Shown here one piece after another: positions 6,544 through 10,525 of a DNA stretch of 10,525 nt. A program made the translations under genes and the position numbers. A model generated the notes under the pieces. The model saw only the letters and a program-made list of their open reading frames with translations, did not search any database and was not told where the DNA came from. Origin of the DNA: Flavobacteriales bacterium (GTDB taxonomy: Bacteria; Bacteroidota; Bacteroidia; NS11-12g; UBA955); the NCBI GenBank assembly GCA_947464515.1, contig CANHXF010000035.1:1-10525 (forward strand). The letters are read 5' to 3'. Every line of letters begins with the position of its first letter. The stretch's first letter is position 1.

Positions 6544-7221
6544 TTACAATATGCTTTGCTCATTAAAATCTAATCCTGTAACATTTTGAATTTTCAGAGC
6601 TTCAACTAGCCGGAGGGAAATAAAGCAATGTAGAAACATATGTCCGAAGTAAAACAAGTCAAATTCTTTTTCTTTCAATTCATCAGACAAAGCGAGTTTT
6701 GAAGCAGAAATATACTTCATTGACAAGCTTTTCCTATATTTGATATACTCTTGATAAGAGTTAATCTCTACATCATTGATTTTCATGTAGGCTAAATTGC
6801 TAACATGAAAAATCGATTTTTCATAATCAATATTCTCTAAAAAAAAGTCATAATTATCTTTGAAATGCAGCCAGTAATAAGGCAGCTTTTTCCCTTTTAC
6901 AATAAGGATTGCAGGGTAATATCTATGCTCCATTAAATTGAAATGACTGATAATGTCTCTTACCTTTTGGTTAATTAAAAACCCTTTGGCAGAAACGTTA
7001 CTTGGGCTTACAACATCAGTCAATATAGCTTTATCTTCTAGTTCGAAAATTAGTTCGGGCTCAAAATATGGAAAATCTTCATTATTTAGTTTAGTCATTG
7101 AATTAGGCTGCTCAAACCATTTTGAAGTTAATCCCAAACACGTAGGCATTCCCTTACATTGAGGATATTTTTTCCCTACAATTTTCTCATCTCCTGTGTT
7201 ATAAAAAAAGAAGTACTTCAT
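6544..7221 (-). CDS. Imm11-like (DUF1629) immunity protein, convergent to the AHH toxin
   Basis: A 225-residue soluble protein without signal or membrane segment. The middle part, DVVSPSNVSAKGFLINQKVR, then FNLMEHRYYPAILI and LPYYWLHF, has the pattern of the Imm11/DUF1629 family (a conserved ligand-like core followed by hxxxPhhh and YYxLhh). Members of that family lie beside HNH/EndoVII toxins, among them AHH types, and neutralise them in the cytoplasm. Its stop codon is only 31 bp from the stop of the AHH tip but on the opposite strand. This is unusual, because immunity genes generally follow their toxin on the same strand. It is however in line with the minus-strand Rhs locus to the right, so it could also be an orphan immunity gene left from an earlier tip there. 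Family assignment is from memory of motif patterns and is moderate. Confidence 0.6.
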   Translation of the reverse strand: MKYFFFYNTGDEKIVGKKYPQCKGMPTCLGLTSKWFEQPNSMTKLNNEDFPYFEPELIFELEDKAILTDVVSPSNVSAKGFLINQKVRDIISHFNLMEHRYYPAILIVKGKKLPYYWLHFKDNYDFFLENIDYEKSIFHVSNLAYMKINDVEINSYQEYIKYRKSLSMKYISASKLALSDELKEKEFDLFYFGHMFLHCFISLRLVEALKIQNVTGLDFNEQSIL

Positions 7222-7263
7222 ATCAAAATTTACTTAATCATGAATACCTACTTCACGTTTGTA

Positions 7264-7579
7264 TCATGAATAAACGTATAAAATAAATTTAATTGTAATT
7301 TTTTCAGAATCAATCTGATTTTGCGTATCCTGCATACGGTAGAGTTTATTCTTATCCATTAATAAACCATCTTTGGCATTATTCCTAATTAGAAACTTAG
7401 CGACACGACAAAACATCTACCATTGTTCTAGTCTTTCCCACAGCAGACAAATGGCCCTGCTTATATTTGCCAATCACATCACAGGTAACCCAATTCTTAT
7501 TAGCCAAATCACGTTGGAATAACTTCTTTTGCATAAGTACCATCGTTAATCTACAACTTAAATTCAATGTATTCTGCAT
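7264..7579 (-). pseudogene. Unidentified decayed coding stretch in two frames
   Basis: On the minus strand, ATG 7579 opens a 60-codon frame (MQNTLNLSCRLTMVLMQKKL, later NKNWVTCDVIGKYKQGHLSA) ending at 7397. A second frame continues from about 7416 to 7264 (RVAKFLIRNNAKDGLLMDKN, then KLYRMQDTQNQIDSEK). Joined near 7410 by a one-base shift the two read as one protein of about 100 residues, suggesting a gene broken by a frameshift. The segment around FQRDLANKNWVTCDV vaguely recalls the start of an IS3-family integrase core, but without its Asp residues. I cannot name it. The rest of the 450-bp gap between the Imm11-like gene and the IS end holds nothing else I can support. Confidence 0.3.
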
Positions 7580-7655
7580 TTTAATTATTATATGTACTCA
7601 TTTTTTCGAACTGGGTAAAGTTCAACAATTCAGGTTTATTGAATCTCTCCGCAAA

Positions 7656-8479
7656 TCAGAAAACCGATTCTAGAGTTTTAGGTTTATTTTCATGCAATAT
7701 AATAAATTCTTTTGGTGTTTAATTGAGCTGTGTGTACAGAAATTTTTTTATTCCCACCTAAAATCTTCAATTTTCGTTGCCGCTTCCTCCAAGGATAAGA
7801 ACCAATTTACATTCAGACATTCATCTCTGAACTTTCCATTGAATGACTCTACATAGGGATTATCTGTAGGCTTTCCGGGCCTTGAGAAGTCCATGGTCAC
7901 GCGATTTGAATACGCCCATAAATCAACATCTTTTGATACAAATTCAGTACCGTTGTCACACTGAATACGCACAGGTTTACAACCCTCAATAGTGCAAATA
8001 CGGCTCAATTCCTCTACTACATCAATGCCTTTTAGCGATTTGCCCACCAGCAAACCATGACATATTTTACTGTAGTTGTCCACTACAGTTAACACCCTAA
8101 ATCTTTCCCCATTGAACAGGGCGTCTTGTACGAAGTCCATGCTCCAAACCTGGTTAATAGCTTGATGATTCAATCGTTCTAAACGATGATTAGCACTGCG
8201 ATTACGCCTGGGCCTTTTACTCCGAAGATTCAAGCCTTCCGCGCGGTAAATTCGGTAAACTCGCTTGTGATTGTCCGTAAAACCCTCTCGCCTCAATAGA
8301 GTAAAGATCCGTTTAAAACCGTATCTAATTCTTGTGTTGGCTATTTCTCGAATTCGCATTTTCAAGGCCGTTTCATCTCTACGATGGTGCTTATAAAAGA
8401 ACATGGAACGGCAAAGCAAAACACACTTGCAGGCCCTATTCTTAGATATTTGATAGTTATCAACCATCCACAATGCCAT
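7656..8479 (-). pseudogene. IS3 transposase orfB, C-terminus broken
   Basis: The open frame from ATG 8479 to TAA 7748 gives 243 residues with the rve integrase core: MDFVQDALF (first Asp), QCDNGTEF (second Asp) and NPYVESFNGKFRDECL (catalytic Glu), preceded by the N-terminal RRDETALKMRIREIA and GFTDNHKRVYRIY helical region. It stops at DFRWE, where relatives continue with about 35 residues (WEYN--RPHSSL--). The missing end is still visible beyond the stop: THSSI in one frame, then TPKEFIILHENKPKTLE in another, down to TGA at 7656. So a sense codon has become TAA and a small deletion has shifted the frame. The DDE triad is intact, but the protein lacks its conserved C-terminal helix. The frame also reads upstream of the ATG (VIKPTYKKE), as expected for a fused OrfAB. 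Confidence 0.85.
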
Positions 8480-8765
8480 TTCCTTTTTGTACGTGGGTTT
8501 TATAACTTTTTTTTATAACATCCTGAAGCATTTGTTTGTCCAGACTTAAATCTGCAACCAACTTCTTCAGTTGCTGATTTTCCTCTTCAAGTTGCCGGAG
8601 TTTACGGAGTTCTGACACACCCATCGATCCATACTTTTTCTTCCAGTTAAAGAAAGTAGCTTGGGAAATTCCCATTTGGCGAGAGATCTCATCTACCCGC
8701 GTTCCAGTCTCGAATTGTTTGATCGCAAAAACAATCTGAGCTTCAGTAAATTTTGATTTTTTCAT
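8460..8765 (-). pseudogene. IS3 orfA, extended by loss of one A in the slippery run
   Basis: A 101-residue OrfA starting MKKSKFTEAQIVFAIKQFET, with a helix-turn-helix (EISRQMGISQATFFNWKKKYG) and a leucine-zipper-like coil (LRQLEEENQQLKKLVADLSL) ending LDKQMLQDVIKK, the normal IS3 layout. The tail after DVIKK (SYKTHVQKGNGIVDG) does not look native. Relatives end shortly after DVIKKK-, and orfB lies in the -1 frame. Here orfB is in the +1 frame. Adding one A to the run of eight (minus strand, 8514-8507) restores both the short end DVIKKKL-stop and the usual -1 relation. The gene is therefore slightly damaged, unless the missing A is a sequencing error. Confidence 0.75.
8507..8514 (-). other. 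Former -1 frameshift site of the IS3 element, one A short
   Basis: Eight A residues on the minus strand in the overlap of orfA and orfB. With nine, the run would read A-AAA-AAA-AAG in the orfA frame, a classic slippery heptamer site for producing OrfAB. With eight, a -1 slip meets TAA two codons later, so no fusion transposase can be made by normal slippage. Confidence 0.6.
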
Positions 8766-8801
8766 GGTAACAAGTTAGTTTTTTTTCTGTTTTTTGTTAC
8801 C
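8766..8801 (-). repeat. Hairpin in the IS leader, directly before the orfA ATG
   Basis: GGTAACAA (8766-8773) and TTGTTACC (8794-8801) are exact 8-bp inverted repeats separated by 20 nt. On the minus transcript the 3' arm ends at the base before the ATG, so it could hide the start when transcription enters from outside, a known way for IS elements to limit transposase. Confidence 0.5.
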
Positions 8802-8907
8802 CTGAAAACTCTAGTTTAGAACAGTGCGATTTTGTGGGAAGAGGTCAGGCGTTTTTTCCAACAACCTCACAAACGCAATTTAAATGGTGTTGTTTTTAAG
8901 AAAGAAC

Positions 8908-9447
8908 TTAATTGCAAATAATTTCACGCTTTAATTTACCCTTTGAATCTATTGTGCAAAGCATCAAAATTGAGTTTCTACTATCGCTTTTTGCAATTTT
9001 TTTTTCATACATGTTCAAATTAATTGAATCCTTTCTATTTGACATTGTAATTAACAATCGATTATTGTAGTAATTATCTTTATAGTCTTTTTTTAAGGGC
9101 AACTTTCCGTCACTCGCCGATAAACTATATTTCCACTCTTTCGCGCATACAAAAATAGAAAATGTTGAGTAATGCTGTTGATAACGTAACATAATAAATA
9201 AACTATCCGTTGAAACTATCATACTATCTACGTTTACTTGTTCGTACATGTAATAAAAATTATGTCGCCAGTTATCGATAGTTAACAATCCAGGCTTATT
9301 AGTTTTTGCGCAATTTTTTATTTCTCTTTTAAATATTATTTGATCTGTACAACTATTAATGACAATTGATATTGTTGAAAAAAGTAGTGAAGTAAAATAT
9401 TTATTATTTAAATACTTTTTTATGTCCTTTATCATTCTGTTGTACAT
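8908..9447 (-). CDS. Candidate immunity lipoprotein for the Rhs M91 toxin
   Basis: A 179-residue protein starting 4 bp after the stop of the Rhs gene on the same strand, the normal place for a cognate immunity gene. The N-terminus is long and basic (MYNRMIKDIKKYLNNKY), then a hydrophobic stretch FTSLLFSTISIVINSC gives a lipobox-like end (INS-Cys33), so a lipid-anchored periplasm-facing protein is expected. ATG 9435 (MIKDIKKY) is an alternative start. The remaining 145 residues have short alternating strands (DSMIVSTDSLFIMLRYQQHY, DSINLNMYEKKIA, SILMLCTIDSKGKL), consistent with a small beta-sandwich. I recognise no family. Its strong AT bias matches the Rhs tip rather than the core, as expected for an exchanged toxin/immunity cassette. 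If the lipoprotein call is right, the toxin is met outside the cytoplasm. Confidence 0.7.
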   Translation of the reverse strand: MYNRMIKDIKKYLNNKYFTSLLFSTISIVINSCTDQIIFKREIKNCAKTNKPGLLTIDNWRHNFYYMYEQVNVDSMIVSTDSLFIMLRYQQHYSTFSIFVCAKEWKYSLSASDGKLPLKKDYKDNYYNNRLLITMSNRKDSINLNMYEKKIAKSDSRNSILMLCTIDSKGKLKREIICN

Positions 9448-9451
9448 TAAA

Positions 9452-10525
9452 CTATTTTTTTAGTTGTCCCGGTGGATTGTTTTCTTTAAAATTATAGGGA
9501 CTTTCATTCCAGTCATTTAATATTTTTTTTATCAAATTGTTACCCTCAGTTCTTAAATTTTCCTGAAATGGAAAATCAAGTTTGCCAAACCACTCGCCGT
9601 TGGTATACTGATAACTTGTAGAATTATCTTCCCTTAGAATCCTAGTATCTTCATTGAAATATTCACCTGTGCCTAGATACTTTTCAATTGCATAACAACT
9701 TCTCAGATTCAGGCCAAATTCAGATCTCAACATATTTTCGTATTGAGTTGCAAATATTTCTGTATTTCGCGGACTATTTTCACCAAAATCTACCCAAAGC
9801 CAATACTGTTTAAGGCCGTTCTTATCCTCGAATTTACCATAAAAATGAGCGAGTTCATGCCCAAGTTTAATATGCAATGGTGAATTTTCCACGCCTGCAG
9901 TTGTAAAAACCTTCTCATTATCTATGTTGAATTCCATAAGTGGTTTATCTCTACCCTCAGTGGCATTTTTTGATTCATTAACACCACTGTGAGTTTGAAT
10001 TTCTTGAATCGCGTCCTTATTTTGAACATAATTTACTAATTCCAAGCCCGTTTTGGATGTTTTCAATAAATTCAAAGTATTCATTATAAGTTTTGCATCT
10101 TCATTAGTTCCATTATAGAGGGCATTCGATCTTTCGCCACTATTAGCTATTATGTATAATTGACCATTGTAATACTCCACATATACGCCCTCTGAAATTC
10201 TAATTTGTATTCTTCTTCCGTCTACATCTTTACAGATAATCGGATTGTTGCCATTACCAGTAAATGGCGATGAATAGGAATAGAATTTAAATAGCGGATC
10301 AACTGCTAGCCACCTTCCTAACCTTGGATCATAAATCCTTGCTCCATAATCAATTGAATTCCCCTCCCCGGACACTTCCTCATCTAATTCTTTTCCATTA
10401 AACCCGAACCTATACTCGGTACTCGAGAAGGATCTTCCATTTATAGGAGTTCCGAATGGATAATAATCGGAGATGGAGGTAATTTCGGGTTGGAAGAAGA
10501 TAGTCGTACTAGAGACCTTATAAAC
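9452..10525 (-). CDS. Rhs protein C-terminus with M91/NleD-like zinc metallopeptidase tip (cut by right edge)
   Basis: The last 357 codons of an Rhs toxin; the frame is open to the window edge, so the GTG at 10375 is internal. The edge sequence reads VYKVSSTTIFFQPEITSISD, then YYPFGTPINGRS and YRFGFNGKELDEEV, and the core ends at DPRLGRWLAVDP. The variable tip follows. It carries GHELAHFYGK (codons at 9859-9845; two His ligands and catalytic Glu) and downstream NTEIFATQYENMLRSEFGLN with LRSCYA, the pattern of peptidase family M91, in which a Glu in the second motif completes the zinc site. M91 includes the secreted effector NleD, and many Rhs-type polymorphic toxins carry M91-like tips. The target here is unknown. 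The candidate immunity lipoprotein follows after 4 bp, supporting a working pair; the N-terminal shell lies beyond the window. Confidence 0.9.
   Translation of the reverse strand, partial: VYKVSSTTIFFQPEITSISDYYPFGTPINGRSFSSTEYRFGFNGKELDEEVSGEGNSIDYGARIYDPRLGRWLAVDPLFKFYSYSSPFTGNGNNPIICKDVDGRRIQIRISEGVYVEYYNGQLYIIANSGERSNALYNGTNEDAKLIMNTLNLLKTSKTGLELVNYVQNKDAIQEIQTHSGVNESKNATEGRDKPLMEFNIDNEKVFTTAGVENSPLHIKLGHELAHFYGKFEDKNGLKQYWLWVDFGENSPRNTEIFATQYENMLRSEFGLNLRSCYAIEKYLGTGEYFNEDTRILREDNSTSYQYTNGEWFGKLDFPFQENLRTEGNNLIKKILNDWNESPYNFKENNPPGQLKK
10295..10525 (-). repeat. Rhs core repeat, minus copy of a diverged inverted pair
   Basis: Counterpart of 5442-5675 in reverse orientation, from GTTTATAAGG near the window edge down to the core-end codons GTTGATCCG. 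It probably continues rightwards outside the window, where the plus copy is cut short. The segment between the copies holds both tips, both immunity genes and the IS. Confidence 0.75.

Larger units (their letters stand above)
7670..8814 (-). mobile_element. Degenerate IS3-family insertion sequence (about 1.15 kb)
   Basis: An IS3-type element with orfA and orfB on the minus strand. Probable imperfect terminal repeats are CTAGAGTTTTAGG (7670-7682) and, as reverse complement, CTAGAGTTTTCAGG (8801-8814), which differ by one inserted base. Exact ends are uncertain because IS3 termini usually begin TG. No target-site duplication is obvious. Two lesions (the A-run at 8507-8514 and the C-terminus of orfB) show it is inactive. 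It lies just downstream of the minus-strand Rhs/immunity pair. Confidence 0.75.

Noticed and set aside
7397..7579. Second IS3 transposase remnant (NKNWVTCDV resembling the integrase core start)
   Set aside because: Similarity is short and lacks the catalytic Asp residues, so it is only noted as an unidentified decayed stretch.
8815..8907. Imperfect hairpin (TTTGTGAGGT against ACCTCTTCCCACAAA) as terminator of the immunity lipoprotein gene
   Set aside because: The loop is large, the stem is interrupted by unpaired bases and no T run follows it.
1..10525. CRISPR array, rRNA or complete tRNA
   Set aside because: No regularly spaced direct repeats, no rRNA sequence and no complete cloverleaf were seen on either strand.

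Overview
The window looks like a chromosomal accessory region of a Bacteroidota bacterium, probably Flavobacteriales. The clues are AT-rich DNA, lipoprotein signals of the SC/FSC type, Rhs proteins with the Bacteroidota core (YYPFG, YRFGFN, DxRLGRxxAxDP), a DUF3871 gene, and starts mostly without Shine-Dalgarno sequences. The species cannot be told from the window.

Left part (1-2550), ordinary cell-envelope genes, all on the minus strand: the 5' part of a multi-pass membrane protein cut by the window edge (1-491), and a two-gene unit, an outer-membrane-type beta-strand protein followed with a 4-bp ATGA overlap by a lipoprotein serine hydrolase of the beta-lactamase/class C fold. The unit ends in a rho-independent terminator whose sequence recurs almost unchanged at 2519-2548.

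Boundary and mobile module (2577-5275): a 22-bp piece matching the 3' end of a tRNA (T loop plus acceptor strand, no tRNA body) followed by a terminator looks like an attachment-site scar. To its right, on the plus strand, lie a Sak4-like RecA-fold ATPase, a DUF3871 protein that overlaps it by 14 bp behind a strong Shine-Dalgarno sequence, and a short RadC/JAB protein. DUF3871 and radC are each followed by their own terminator. No integrase is in view.

Polymorphic-toxin region (5262-10525): two Rhs C-terminal tips face each other. On the plus strand is an orphan Rhs tip with an AHH (HNH/EndoVII-type) nuclease. On the minus strand is the C-terminal part of an Rhs protein, running off the right edge, with an M91/NleD-like HELAH zinc-metallopeptidase tip followed 4 bp later by a candidate immunity lipoprotein. 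Between them lie an Imm11-like immunity gene convergent to the AHH tip, an unidentified decayed coding stretch, and a dead IS3-family element that carries both a frame change at its A-run and a broken transposase C-terminus.

The two Rhs cores form a diverged inverted repeat of about 230 bp around the immunity genes. The arrangement resembles a store of toxin tips and immunity genes, and raises the possibility that tips were exchanged by inversion.
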